DNA of 47,635 nucleotides from contig CAJNDS010002478.1 in the NCBI GenBank assembly GCA_905221605.1, positions 93,229 through 140,863 of the forward strand, given 5' to 3'. Source of the stretch: Symbiodinium natans (Eukaryota; Sar; Dinophyceae; Suessiales; Symbiodiniaceae). Each line of letters opens with the position of its first letter. Positions within the stretch are counted from its first letter, which is position 1. Shown here piece by piece: positions 10,860 to 20,451 of the stretch. The translations under genes and the position numbers were made by a program. The notes under the pieces were generated by a model, which ran no database searches, had not been told where the DNA came from, and was given only the letters and a program-made list of their open reading frames with translations.

Positions 10860-11342
10860 GCGCGAGGGATTTGGGATTTAGATTTCAGGGCCTGTAGACT
10901 CCGGCAGAACGTCGCCAAGCAGGCGTTGATAAATGGGCTCTTTTCTCGCAACTCCTGTCTCACCCCCCCCCCCCCCCCCCCCCCCTTTCGGCCAGGTTTC
11001 GGGCCAGAAGAGCTAAGAACCCTAAACCCTAAACCCTAAACCCTAAACCCTAAACCCTAAACCCTAAACCCATTAAGAGTTTAGAGCCTTTTTTGGCGGT
11101 TTGAGAGCACATGGGCCTTTGCGAGGACGCAGAGCAGGCTCAGAACTGCCCAGAGGTCCTAAACCCCTAAACCCCTAAACCCCTCAACCCCTAAACCCCT
11201 AACCCCTAACCCCAAAGCGCTAAACCCCTAACCCCTAAGCCCTAAGCCCTAAACCCCCAACCCCTAAGCCCTAAGCCCTAAACCCTAAACTCTAAACCCG
11301 AAACCCTAAGCCCTGAACCTAATTATAGAGTAACTTTGCCAG

Positions 11343-11419
11343 GTCATTCTGCTGGATTGAGGACGACCGGCTGGAGCGAGATCAGGCTGCTGGCATCCGC
11401 TCCATCCCCTTCTACGTCA
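11343..11419 (+). CDS. Exon b: IRSIPFYV motif
   Basis: Acceptor TTTGCCAG; donor TACGTCA|GCATCG (GC type). It reads WIEDDRLERDQAAGIRSIPF then YV. The SIPxYV signature normally follows the SIPQ motif. Degenerate CCCTAAA lies upstream and TTTAGGG downstream. Confidence 0.75.
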
Positions 11420-11631
11420 GCATCGCGGCTTAGGGTTGAGGGGTTAGGGCTCAGGCTTTTGGCTTTAGGGTTTAGGGTTTAGGGTTTGGGGTTTGGGGTT
11501 TAGGGTTTAGGGTTTAGGGGTACGACCCCAACACTCCAAACCCCAAAGTAGAAATACAATGTTCAAACCCCCCCAAGCAACCAAACTCCGGAACCCCTAG
11601 GGTTTAGGGCTGAGTGTTGAGGGTCTCCACA

Positions 11632-11671
<40 letters not shown>

Positions 11672-12268
11672 ACCCCCCCCACCCCCACTATATATAAGCC
11701 TTTCGGGAGTAGCGTTTGCGGCTTCAAGTTCATGTTTGCAGTTTGGGGTTTCGGGTTAGGGGTTTAGGGTTGCCCGGGTTTACTGGTGTAGTGTTTAAGC
11801 TTGCAGTTCTGGGGTGATGTTTTTGGGTGTGGGGGCTTGGGGTGTAGGGTTTAAAATTGAGGGTTTATGTTTTATGTTCGAGCTTCCATAAACCCTGAAC
11901 CCGCATTCAAAACTGCATGGCTTGCAGCGTGCAATCAGGGGCGCCGGAAAGCGGTTGCTGAACTTGGGAAGTAGGGCAATCAGCGATCTCTTCTCCGTTT
12001 GGAGTTCAGATCGGGGTCGTAGTTTTATGGCTTTGGGTTTTAGGCTGCTTAAGGTTTAAGGTTTAAGGTTTAGGGTTTAGGGTGTGAAGGGCTGCTGGAC
12101 CACACGCATAGGCTTTAGGGTTGAGGGCAACATGAAGCGTGGAACCAGTCCAAAACACTTCAATGTCCAGTCGAACCCGACCCCCGGAAACTTTTGGAAA
12201 ATGGGGTAGACTATAGTCCTTTCTTCAGGATCACCAAAAACGTGCACTTCTCTCTTCGAAACCCCCAG
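11420..12268. other. Intron b-c: TTTAGGG t tracts, 39-base C run, CCCTAAA remnants
   Basis: Starts with TTTAGGG-type repeats (about 11430-11520), includes an uninterrupted C run at 11633-11671, and returns to TTTAGGG variants. An acceptor-like site near 11936 has no phase-compatible open exon of family character. Confidence 0.55.
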
Positions 12269-12308
12269 GTGTTTCTCGCTTCTTCATCTGCCTCGTCCCG
12301 CCCCTGAG
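12269..12308 (+). CDS. Exon c: RFFICLVPPL micro-exon
   Basis: Forty bases. Acceptor AACCCCCAG; donor CTGAG|GCAACA (GC type). With one base from exon b it encodes SVSRFFICLVPPL, placing a hydrophobic strand ending in VPP exactly after SIPFYV, as the family has it. Confidence 0.7.
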
Positions 12309-12844
12309 GCAACATCTTCATCGCTGTGCTAAACCCTGAGCCCGAAGCCCTACGTCCTAAACCCTAAACCCTAAACCCTAAACAATAAACCCTAAACCCT
12401 AAACCCTAAGCCCTAAACCCTAAACCCTAAGCCCCGCCCACATCAACTCTGAGGCTTTCGGCTTTCAACCCAAAAGCCCAATCCCTCCTACCTGGCGCCC
12501 TTGTAGCCCTAAACCCTAAACCCTAAATCCTAAACCCTAAACCCTAAACCCCAAACCCTAAACCCTACGCCCTCAACCCATCATCATCATCGACTGCAGA
12601 ATGGTCATCCGCAACAATAGCCCCCCCTCCTTCCCCTTAGATTTGCTGACGGTTTTCCCAGGAAAGCCTCGAAAATTCTTCCTATAAGTCCACTTGCTGA
12701 TAGCATCCCCTTTTGATGAGGAGCGTCGGATATGGCTTAAGGCCCTTCATTGCCAATGTCAAGGGACTCAAGGGGGGGGGACCCTTATAAGGGACCTCAG
12801 GGGGCTACATGTGGGCTACTTAGGCATAAAGGGACTATATAAGG

Positions 12845-12920
12845 TAGACATATATATATATATATATAGATATACAGATATATATATATATATATATAGA
12901 TATATAGAGATATATAGATC
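12845..12920. repeat. TA / GATATA microsatellite
   Basis: ACATATATATATATAT, GATATACAGATATATATATA and GATATATAGAGATATATAG runs within the intron between exons c and d. Confidence 0.9.
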
Positions 12921-13029
12921 GGGGCAGCCCAGAGGAATAAGGGTCTCTTCTAGGGGTTCCTCCTTTTATCTCTTCGCAACGCATGATGAGTCTGAGCACC
13001 TTGAGCTAAGCGTTGCAGCGTGCCACCAG

Positions 13030-13071
13030 GCACGAAGATACGGACCAGATTTGCGACTACGGCACCTACTT
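13030..13071 (+). CDS. Exon d: HEDTDQICDYGTYL micro-exon
   Basis: Forty-two bases. Acceptor GTGCCACCAG; donor TACTT|GACTCT (GA type). With AG from exon c and A from exon e it reads RHEDTDQICDYGTYL. The spacing VPP-x-x-H-x-D-T is preserved only with this acceptor; an earlier AG at 13017-13018 would add three residues. Confidence 0.7.
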
Positions 13072-13440
13072 GACTCTCAAAGCATTTCGCATTTCGCATT
13101 TTCGGGCTTGGGGTTTTAGGGCCTCGGTTTTCACGAACGCGTCTTTTTTTGTTGGCACAGGCTTTTGGTTCTGTTGTCTGCGCGAGAACCTCTCACCCTA
13201 AACCACAAAACCCTGAACCCCAAAATCTCCCAACCAAAAGCAAACCCTACACCCCAAACCCCTCAACCTATAGCTGATCCTTTTAGATTCGCAAGAGCGG
13301 GTGCATGGAAGGCTCGTCAAGAGTTGCTTGGGTTAACTCCTGAGCCCTAACCCGAATTTTACCCTCCAAACCCGTAGATATCCGGCGTTTTCGCCTTAAA
13401 TTACCTCTCCCCCCCGACACCTTGCAACCCTCAACCCTCA

Positions 13441-13677
13441 GCCCCAAACCCCAAACCCCAAACCCCAAACCCCAAACCCCAATCCCAAAACTCCCTAAAC
13501 TCCCTAAACCCCCTAAACCCCCTAAACCCCCTAAACATAAAACCCTAAACCCTAAACCCTAAACCCTAAACCCCAAACCCCAAACCCCAAACCCCAAACC
13601 CCAAACCCGAAACCCTAAACCCTAAACCCTAAACCCTAAACCCTAAACCCTAAACCCTAAACCCTAAACCCTAAACC
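13441..13677. repeat. CCCCAAA / CCCCCTAAA / CCCTAAA tract
   Basis: Homogeneous blocks of CCCCAAA, then CCCCCTAAA, then CCCTAAA, then CCCCAAA and CCCTAAA again, inside the intron between exons d and e. Confidence 0.9.
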
Positions 13678-13931
13678 CAATCAGGGGTCATGGCTCCTGG
13701 GGGCCCAAGTATATGTGGCGGTTAAGGCCTGCTACTTTCCCGGGGCCAGACTGCAGATAGGGTTTCATTGGGAACGTAGAAGCACAAACCCTTGCTCCCT
13801 CCAAGCTCTACAGGGTTTAGGGCTTAAACCCTAAACCCTAAACCCTAAACCCCAAAACCCCAAACCCTAAACCCTAAACCCAAAACCCTAAACCCTACAG
13901 AGTCCTCAGCCCAACCCCGGACGTAGCCCAG

Positions 13932-13981
13932 AAACCGCGGCTGGTGCCGTGCCGAACTCTGGTGCCGCTACTTGGCCAGCA
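13932..13981 (+). CDS. Exon e: NRGWCRAELWCRYLA motif
   Basis: Acceptor CGTAGCCCAG; donor GCCAGCA|GCGTCA (GC type; a second GC donor three bases earlier is equally possible). It reads NRGWCRAELWCRYLAS, the tryptophan/cysteine signature that follows CDY.TW/TYL in the family. CCCTAAA upstream, TTTAGGG downstream. Confidence 0.75.
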
Positions 13982-14223
13982 GCGTCACGATGGCTGAAGA
14001 TGACGAGGAGGAGGGGTTCATTTAGGGTTTCGGGTTTAGGGCTTCGGGTTCGGGTTTTAGGCGCGCATTTTCGCATTCTAGGGATCTACCAACGGATCTT
14101 AGGAGAGAGACTAGACCTCAGTTTAGGCTAGGTTTTGAGCTTTCGAGGATCCACACCGGGGCCGAGGAGAGAGGTTTTCAGTACGGCCAACGGATGCTTA
14201 GCCTAGTTAAACTTGGTATGCCG

Positions 14224-14536
14224 CAAACCACGAAACCTGAAACCCTGAAACCCCGAAACCCTCAAACCCTCAAACCCTGAAACCCTGAAACCCTCAAACC
14301 CTCAAACCCTCAAACCCTCAAACCCTCAAACCCTCAAACCCTCAAACCCTCAAACCCTCAACCCTAAACCCCTCAACCCTAAGCCATAAACCCTAAAGCC
14401 TAAACCCTAAACCCTAAACCCTAAACCCTCAACCCTAAACCCCTCAACCCTAAGCCATAAACCCTAAAGCCTAAACCCTAAACCCTAAACCCTAAACCCT
14501 AAACCCTAAACCCTAAACCCTAAACCCTAAACCCTA
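14224..14536. repeat. CCCTGAAA / CCCTCAAA / CCCTAAA tract upstream of exon f
   Basis: Eight-base variants CCCTGAAA and CCCTCAAA in homogeneous runs, then two copies of a block with CCCTAAGCCATAAACC, then pure CCCTAAA up to the acceptor. Confidence 0.9.
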
Positions 14537-14541
14537 GTCAG

Positions 14542-14614
14542 AGGAGGCCACGGCCCCGGCGGTGTCATGGAAGATCCTGCCGGTCATCGTGGTGTCGGCT
14601 GAGGACTGCGTGGA
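14542..14614 (+). CDS. Exon f: KILPVIVVSAEDC segment
   Basis: Acceptor CCCTAGTCAG; donor GTGGA|GCCCCC (GC type). One base carried in, two out. It reads EATAPAVSWKILPVIVVSAE then DCV, a hydrophobic strand expected after the RGWCR.ELW motif. A GT donor at 14623 is also possible, but would not lead in frame through exon f2. Confidence 0.65.
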
Positions 14615-14648
14615 GCCCCCTGGTTGAGGAGCTTTGAGAGGGGTGGTT

Positions 14649-14782
14649 AAGGGTTTAGGGTTTAGGGTTTGGGGTTTAGGGTTTAGGGTTTGGGGTTTAG
14701 GGTTTAGGGTTTAAGGGTAAGGGTTTAGGGTGTCGGGTTTCGGGTTTAGGGTTTGGGGGTTTGGGGTTTGGGGTTTATAGTC
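14649..14782. repeat. TTTAGGG tract downstream of exon f
   Basis: TTTAGGG, TTTGGGG and TTTCGGG units on the coding strand near the 5' end of the intron, complementary to the CCCTAAA tract near its 3' end (15000-15070). Confidence 0.9.
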
Positions 14783-15098
14783 TGTGCCCCTACGGAGTTA
14801 ACAAGAGACGTTTTCAGAACACATGCCGGAAAATTTCAAAGTCGCCCCTGAACCCTTAAGTTGACAAAGACTCAAAACCCCAGCGCCCCAGCGCCCGAAG
14901 AAACCCCAAAGCCCTAAACCCAGAACACCCTAAGCCCTGAACCCAAAGGCCCCCAAAGCCCTAAGCCCCAACAAGGCCCTGAAGAACCCAAAATGTCTTT
15001 GAACCCTAAACACCCTAAGCCCTAAACCCTAACCCCTAAATACCCTAAGCCCTAAACCCTAAACCCTGAAACCCCGGAAGGCCCTCAAAGCCTAAGAG

Positions 15099-15160
15099 GT
15101 TTGGATCAACGGAGACTTGGCGCCACTGCCTCGCACACGAGGGGGAGCTCCTTGTCTTGG
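15099..15160 (+). CDS. Exon f2: ETWRHCLAHEGELLVL segment
   Basis: Acceptor AGCCTAAGAG; donor TTGG|GTTTAG (GT). It adds a phase-neutral link between f and g and reads GSTETWRHCLAHEGELLVL. CCCTAAA upstream and TTTAGGG downstream as for other exons. Less certain than its neighbours because f could also splice directly to g with a GT donor. Confidence 0.5.
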
Positions 15161-15552
15161 GTTTAGGGGGCTGTAGGCTTTACTGGGGCCTTACTTAGTT
15201 AGAAGGTCTAGGGTTTAGGGTTGAGGGTTGAGGGTTTAGGGTTTAGGGTTTAGGGAGTTTTGGTGCAACAATTGTGGGGCGTTAGGGTTTCAAAGGTCTT
15301 GGAACTTGGGAAGTTGTTGCATTTCGCTGCGAGGGTTCAGGGCTTTGGTGTTCGAGAGACTGGGTTTAGGGTTCTACCGCCTACCGGCTCAAAATTTAGA
15401 GGGTTGAACCGGTTTTGGAATCTTGCGGAGCTTCAGAGACTTGAGCTCAGTTGCTTCAGGTTGCGATCGAGCAATGGGGTGGTTAGCGAGCTGACTCTTG
15501 TGCAGCTGCACGAAACCTCGCAACCCGACCCCAAATCCTAAACCCTAATTCC

Positions 15553-15716
15553 TAAACCCTAATTCCTAAACCCTATAAACCCTATAAACCCTATAAACCC
15601 TATAAACCCTATAAACCCTATAAACCCTATAAACCCTATAAACCCTATAAACCCTATAAACCCTATAAACCCTATAAACCCTATAAACCCTATAGACCCT
15701 ATAAACCCTATAAACC
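15553..15716. repeat. CCCTATAAA nine-base variant array
   Basis: About sixteen nearly perfect CCCTATAAA units (one has CCCTATAGA), preceded by CCCTAATTCCTAAA units. It lies 42 bases upstream of exon g. Confidence 0.95.
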
Positions 15717-15757
15717 CAAAACCCAAACCCAAAACCCTAAACCTCGCACCCCTTCAG

Positions 15758-15836
15758 ACTCCTTGCCGCCAAGGTTCACCTTCGAGGCGGACCGGAAGGC
15801 CGTTGGCCTAATTTGCCGGGCCGCCCTCGATCTCAA
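15758..15836 (+). CDS. Exon g: RFTFEADRKAVG motif
   Basis: Acceptor CACCCCTTCAG; donor CTCAA|GCGCCT (GC type). It reads SLPPRFTFEADRKAVGLICR then AALDL. FT.E.DR..VG is a family signature. Joining to h at AA+G gives lysine. Confidence 0.75.
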
Positions 15837-16363
15837 GCGCCTTTGTCTTGACGCATGGAGGGTTTAGGGTTGGCCCAAGGGCTACCAGGACTCCTCAGCT
15901 CCTGAAGCCCTAAAAAGTTTAGGGTTTGTGGAGTTTAGGGTTTAGGGTTTAGTGTTTAGGGTTTAGGGTTTAGGGTTTAGGGTTTGTGGAGTTTAGGGTT
16001 TAGGGTTTAGTGTTTAGGGCTTAGGGCTTAGGGCTTCGGGTTTAGGACCCCAAAACCCCGGAGGCCCACAACTTCCGACGCCCCACACCACGAAGAAACC
16101 GGGACCCTTCAGGGCTTGCAGGGTTTTGGGCTTAGAGGCCCCATGCCCCCACCTCCTACTGGAACCCGCAAAGCCCTCAACCCCCAGCACGCTGGACCCC
16201 CCGAACCCCCAAAACCCCCCAAACCCGAAACCTAAACCCTAAACCCTAAGTCCCCTAAACCCGCTAAACCCCCCAAAACCACCCCAAGCCCCCAAAGCCC
16301 TAGACCCCCGAAACTACCATAAACCCCCCTAAACTCCTGAACTTCCTAAAGCCTCAAACCCCC

Positions 16364-16527
16364 TAAACCCCCTAAACCCCCTAAACCCCCTAAACCCCCT
16401 AAACCCCCTAAACCCCCTAAACCCCCTAAACCCCCTAAACCCCCTAAACCCCCTAAACCCCCTAAACCCCCTAAACCCTAAACCCCAAACCCTAAACCCT
16501 AAACCCTAAACCCTAAACCCTAAACTC
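16364..16527. repeat. CCCCCTAAA nine-base variant array then CCCTAAA
   Basis: About thirteen CCCCCTAAA units followed by CCCTAAA units, ending directly at the acceptor of exon h. Confidence 0.95.
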
Positions 16528-16529
16528 AG

Positions 16530-16617
16530 GCTCATCGAGCTGGAGGGGCCGGACGGGTTTCCCAGAGACCAGGACACCTTCCGCGTACTGGCGGCCCGGC
16601 GGGAGGATCTGACCGGA
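16530..16617 (+). CDS. Exon h: DQDTFRVLAARREDLTG segment
   Basis: Acceptor CTAAACTCAG; donor CCGGA|GCACAG (GC type); two bases in, phase 0 out. It reads LIELEGPDGFPRDQDTFRVL then AARREDLTG, corresponding to the helical segment after FT.E.DR in the family. CCCTAAA directly upstream, TTTAGGG 18 bases into the intron. Confidence 0.75.
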
Positions 16618-17104
16618 GCACAGGCCCGTTCTGGGGTTTAGGGTTTAGGGTTTAGGGTTTAGGGTTTGGGGTTTAGGGTTTAGGGTTTAGGGTTTAAGGG
16701 TTTAGGGTTTAGGGTTTAAGGGTTTAGGCCTATGAGGTATCACCCTAAACCCTCAAGCCTTAGATCCTAAACCTTAAGCCCGAAACCTTTAAACCCTTAA
16801 ACCTTTAAACCCTGAAACCCTCGAAACCCTTAAGCCCTCAAACCCTTGAGCCCTGAAACCCCGGTTCAACCTTGGGACAGCCGGAAAAATTTGAGATTTT
16901 GGGTTTCACAGTGGAGGTTTTCGAGGTTTTCGAGTGCAACAGCGCTAGGCTTAGGGTTTGGGGATTTACGGTTTAGGGTTGAGGGGCGCCTTCCGCAGGA
17001 TATTCCTAAAGCTCAGAAGCCAAAGCATCTGGAGCTTTGTCTGCTTTAGCGGTTGTGAGTGGCCCCCGCCACGCGACAAGCCGAAACGAACCAAGAGTCC
17101 AATA

Positions 17105-17215
17105 TTATAGGGTTTATAGGGTTTATAGGGTTTATAGGGTTTATAGGGTTTATAGGGTTTATAGGGTTTGTAGGGTTTAGAGGGTTTATAGGGTTTTTAG
17201 GGTTTAGGGGTTTCG
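17105..17215. repeat. GGGTTTATA variant array
   Basis: About seven GGGTTTATA units and variants, the reverse complement of the CCCTATAAA array at 15553-15716. It lies in the middle of the intron between h and i. Confidence 0.9.
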
Positions 17216-17456
17216 GGCTTAGGGGTACAACCTGCAAAGGCACCCGCCGATTACGGTTCCCCTAAGTTCTGGTTTCTCAAGGTTTAGGGTTAGGGGAAGG
17301 GTTTCAGCCCTAAACCTTAAACCCTAAACCCTAAACCCGAAACCCGAAACCCTAAACCCTAAACCCTAAACCCTAAACCCTAAACCCGAAACCCTAAACC
17401 CTAAACCCTAAACCCCAAAATCCCGATGAACCCCCCTCTCCTAAACACCGATGCAG

Positions 17457-17497
17457 GAGAAGGAGCGGACGGTGGAGGAGTTCCTGAAGGCATTCAA
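17457..17497 (+). CDS. Exon i: EKERTVEEFLKAF micro-exon
   Basis: Forty-one bases. Acceptor CACCGATGCAG; donor TTCAA|GCTGCC (GC type). It reads EKERTVEEFLKAF; the FL..F motif precedes the ankyrin-like part. CCCTAAA upstream; downstream it is followed by CCCTAAA, an exception to the usual pattern. Confidence 0.7.
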
Positions 17498-17540
17498 GCT
17501 GCCAGGCTTGTGCTGGAGAGGCTTGTGGTTCAGTGACCCT

Positions 17541-17662
17541 AAGCCCTAAACCCTAAACCCTAAACCCTAAACCCTAAACCCTAAACCCTAAACCCTAAAC
17601 CCTAAACCCTAAACCCTAAACCCTAAACCCTAAACCCTAAACCCTAAACCCTAAACCCTAAA
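17541..17662. repeat. Perfect CCCTAAA array
   Basis: About seventeen uninterrupted CCCTAAA units on the plus strand, internal to the window and so interstitial. Confidence 0.95.
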
Positions 17663-18440
17663 TCGGTTCGGGTTTGAGGGTTTGGGGGCTCGGCTTCAAG
17701 GATTCTTCGTGTGGGGTTCAAGGGTTGCCTTTGTATCTTCTCAAGAGCTTTACCCCCTCAAGTCCTGAAGTTTTCACACCCCTAGCGTTTAGGGTTTAGG
17801 GCTTAGGGTTGAGGACCTGGGGTTTAGGGTTTTAGGGGTTTTAGGGGTTTTAGGGGTTTAGGGGTTTGGGGTGTAGGGTCCGCTGGCTCTCTAATGCGAA
17901 GCATTCTTGATGATTTCAACCCCGCGTAAACCTGACCTGACCGGGTAGGTGATGGAGACATGTGACATGTGTATTCCTTCTCGGGTGGAAGAGGGATCCT
18001 AGGCTTAGGTCTGCTGTTCGAACCCGAAACCCTAAACGCCAAACCCTAAGCCTCAACCCCGCAACCCCAGGGCCCCCCAACGCGAAGTTCACCCTAAAAC
18101 CCCTACAAACCCCACACGCCCTTAGACCCTATAAACCCCAGGGTCAGATGTTTCAGAAATCCCGGTCCCTAATCCTAATCCAAAGGGCTGAGCTTTCAAC
18201 CCCACAGCCCTTGGGGCTCACGAGCTTCAGAAGGCTTCTGGCTTGAACCCTACACCGCTGCCAAAAGCCCAAAGTCCATACCCCAAACCCCAATCCCCCC
18301 CCCCCCCCCATAAACCCCAAACCCCAAACCCCCCCTAAACCCCCCTAAACCCGACTAAACCCCAAACCCTAAACCCTAAACTCTAAGCCCTAAGCCCTAA
18401 GCCCTAAGCCCTAAACCCTAAACCCTAAACCCTCACTGAG

Positions 18441-18464
18441 GTTCGCCTCACTGCAGAGTGCCGT
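18441..18464 (+). CDS. Exon j: 24-base micro-exon FASLQSAV
   Basis: Acceptor CCCTCACTGAG; donor GCCGT|GAAGGC (GA type). With AA from exon i and C from the next exon it reads KFASLQSAV. Very short, supported by phase on both sides. A longer form ending at a GT donor (18481) would not connect in frame. Confidence 0.55.
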
Positions 18465-18969
18465 GAAGGCTACTCGCGGGGTTTTGGGCTTAGCGTTAGG
18501 GTGATTAGGCTTTAGGGTTTTAGGGGCTTTAGGGTTTTAGGGTTTTAGGTTTTAGGGCTTTGTTGTTTAGGGTTTTGGGGTTTTAGGGTTTTAGGGTTGT
18601 GGGTTTTAGGGTTTTAGGGTTTTAGAGTTTTAGAGTTTTAGGGTTTTAGAGTTTTCGGGTTGCCGGGTTTTCGGGTTTTCGGGTGTTAGACTTAGACTCA
18701 GGGAAGTATGTCGGATTTTCGGGGCGTTTGGGGGTTTCTACATCCCCAACTTGCAGTCCTTCATTCATAGCCCTGTTCTCTCACTTACAGGAGCTGCCTC
18801 TCAAACTGAAAGGGTTCTTAAGGGAAGGGGGCTTCAAGGGGGGTCGGTATGTAACCCAAGGTGACTACTCCCCAAGGCTCCCTAAGCTTTCCTAAAGGTT
18901 CCCTAGGTACCCCCCATGAACCTCCCTCCCTTAAGAACAAACCCCTGAACCCCTAAACCCCTGGCGCAG

Positions 18970-19050
18970 CGTCCAAGAAGGGCCAAGTTGTCCGCAGGTG
19001 CGCCGGGGGATTGGTGGCCTGGCATGCGCGACGCTCTCCGGTGACCTTCC
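18970..19050 (+). CDS. Exon k: first ankyrin-like helix pair GIGGLACATLSGDL
   Basis: Acceptor CCCCTGGCGCAG; donor CTTCC|GCACTT (GC type). It reads VRRGIGGLACATLSGDL, an ankyrin-type G.G.L..A.LSGD segment. A GT donor at 19067 is stronger but would not join the next exon in frame. CCCTAAA upstream and TTTAGGG downstream. Confidence 0.65.
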
Positions 19051-19193
19051 GCACTTTGCCACGCAGGTTTTGGGGTTTAGGGTTTAGGGCTTTTTGGGCA
19101 TCTAATTGGAGCCCTAAGCCGTATATAGTTTGTGCTTAGCTACCTCCCGAATGGTGGAGCATCCAATCCCTGCAGCTCCCTGACGATGCTGAG

Positions 19194-19250
19194 GATGATG
19201 CGGAGGCTGCTGACAGAGCGCGCATCCTTGATGACGAGGCCGCATATTAC
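19194..19250 (+). CDS. Exon l: MMRRLLTERASLMTR ankyrin helix
   Basis: Acceptor GATGCTGAG; two bases in. It reads MMRRLLTERASLMTRP, the second helix and loop of an ankyrin repeat, directly completing exon k. The end is uncertain: AC|GTAGGC (19251) or an earlier GC donor at 19242. The alternative acidic frame here (PDDAEDDAEAADRARILDDE) is also open but less family-like. Confidence 0.55.
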
Positions 19251-19311
19251 GTAGGCAAGCAGTTGGTTTTTGCAGTTCTCGTGTGATGATTGGGGGGAGC
19301 TGCTGTTGTAG

Positions 19312-19504
19312 GATCACATACGCTGCCTCCACGCCTTTGCCAAAGTCTCAGGGTTCGGAAATGAGACTGATTTTTGTCTGGCTGTGTTTGCATACAAACC
19401 GTTCAGTCAAACCATGCTTGTGCAGCAGCGACTCACTGGCGGAAACTATTGCGACTCTCACTGGAGCTATGACGACGCGGCTCCATTTCGGAATCGGCTT
19501 CCCT
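19312..19504 (+). CDS. Candidate exon, function unknown
   Basis: Acceptor GCTGTTGTAG. One frame stays open for about 64 codons and includes GNETDFCLAVFAYKPFSQTM and GGNYCDSHWSYDDAAPF, which look coding by composition. A second frame containing ITYAASTPL would be more ankyrin-like. The donor is not clear. I cannot decide between the frames. Confidence 0.4.
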
Positions 19505-20216
19505 ACCCCCCCAAACCCACAAGACTTAAGGGTCGCAAAGGATAGCCGAACCCCCCCCCCCCCCCCCAAACGAAGAGGTTAGGGTGTAGGGTTTAGGGTT
19601 TAGGGGTTGTTGAGGTGAACTTCACAAGAAGCCAGGTGCAGGGAGATGTTCGATGTGGGGATCGGTCCTGAATTTGCACCACTACACTTGGCGCGCCTTG
19701 AACGATTTTGGGTGGCTTAGGGGCAATAGCCTTGTTGGGGTTTAGGGTTTAGGGTTTTAGAGGAAACTATGCTTGTTGGGGGGCTCCGATAATGAGGGTT
19801 ACAGTGTGTTGCCCTTTGGTAAATATGCATTTAAAAGGGGTTTGGAGGATTAGAGGTTTGGGCCTCTGGAGTGGAAGTTGAGGGATTGGAGATAAAGAGG
19901 CCTTGCGCCTTAAAAGGTTGAGGTTTGGAGTTTCGGGGGTTGAGGAGTTGGAGGGTTTAGCGATGGGCTTAGGGTTTTGGGTTCAGGGCTTAGGGGGGGA
20001 GGAGGTTTTCATCACCCTAAGCGGGCCGGGATAGCAGGGTCTCACTGGGATCTTGCAGGCCACTGCCGCACAGTGGCCAAGCAGTCTGTGTTGGGGTATC
20101 TCAACCCGTAAACCCCTAAACCCTAAACCCTAAACCCTAAACCCTAAACCCTAAACCCTAAACCCTAAACCCTAAACCCTAAACCCTAAACCCTAAACCC
20201 TAAACCCTAAACCCTA
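19505..20216. other. Telomere-like flank of the Copia element
   Basis: A C run (19550-19567), TTTAGGG remnants, mixed sequence and a pure CCCTAAA array at 20112-20216 that runs straight into the left LTR. No gene supported. Confidence 0.7.
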
Positions 20217-20408
20217 TGCGGAGGTTGCCTTTTACAGGTTGGAAGGGTAAAACACCCGCAAACAATTTTTGGCTCAAGATGACAATGCACTTAGTGAGAA
20301 AAGGGTGCTTGGTCTTTTGGGTTTGGTTTGTGGTTGGTCCAGGGAGCTTAAGGGCTTCTTCTGGGGTTGACTGTTTGGTTTCCTGTCCCCCTTTGGTTGC
20401 CCCCCGTA
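20217..20408 (+). repeat. Left LTR, 192 bp
   Basis: Starts TGCGGAGGTTGCC directly after a CCCTAAA array and ends TTGCCCCCCGTA. It contains the spliced-leader-like sequence at 20256-20278 followed at once by ATG. The end is not the usual CA. Confidence 0.85.
20256..20278 (+). promoter_or_regulatory. Spliced-leader-like sequence in the left LTR
   Basis: CCGCAAACAATTTTTGGCTC then AAG. The dinoflagellate leader ends ...CCATTTTGGCTCAAG: the last 12 bases TTTTGGCTCAAG are identical and CCG lies at the same end, with about two extra bases and three changes between. ATG follows immediately. It recurs at 22232-22254. It could be a captured leader relic or chance. Confidence 0.5.
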
Positions 20409-20424
20409 GGTTATGAGCCCAAAT
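20409..20424 (+). promoter_or_regulatory. Possible tRNA primer-binding site
   Basis: GGTTATGAGCCCAAAT lies directly after the left LTR, the position of the primer-binding site. It resembles, imperfectly, the initiator-Met type sites of Copia elements (TGGTATCAGAGC). Position is the main argument. Confidence 0.4.
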
Positions 20425-20451
20425 TAGGCTCCCTGCGGTATAGGTAAAATT

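Noticed and set aside
18790-18894. Open island after CTCACTTACAG (ELPLKLKGFLREGGFKGG)
   Set aside because: Good acceptor, but inserting it between exons j and k breaks the phase and the family motif order.
20112-20216. A true chromosome end at a pure CCCTAAA array
   Set aside because: The arrays occur in both orientations throughout, are short, and have unique coding sequence on each side, so they are interstitial.
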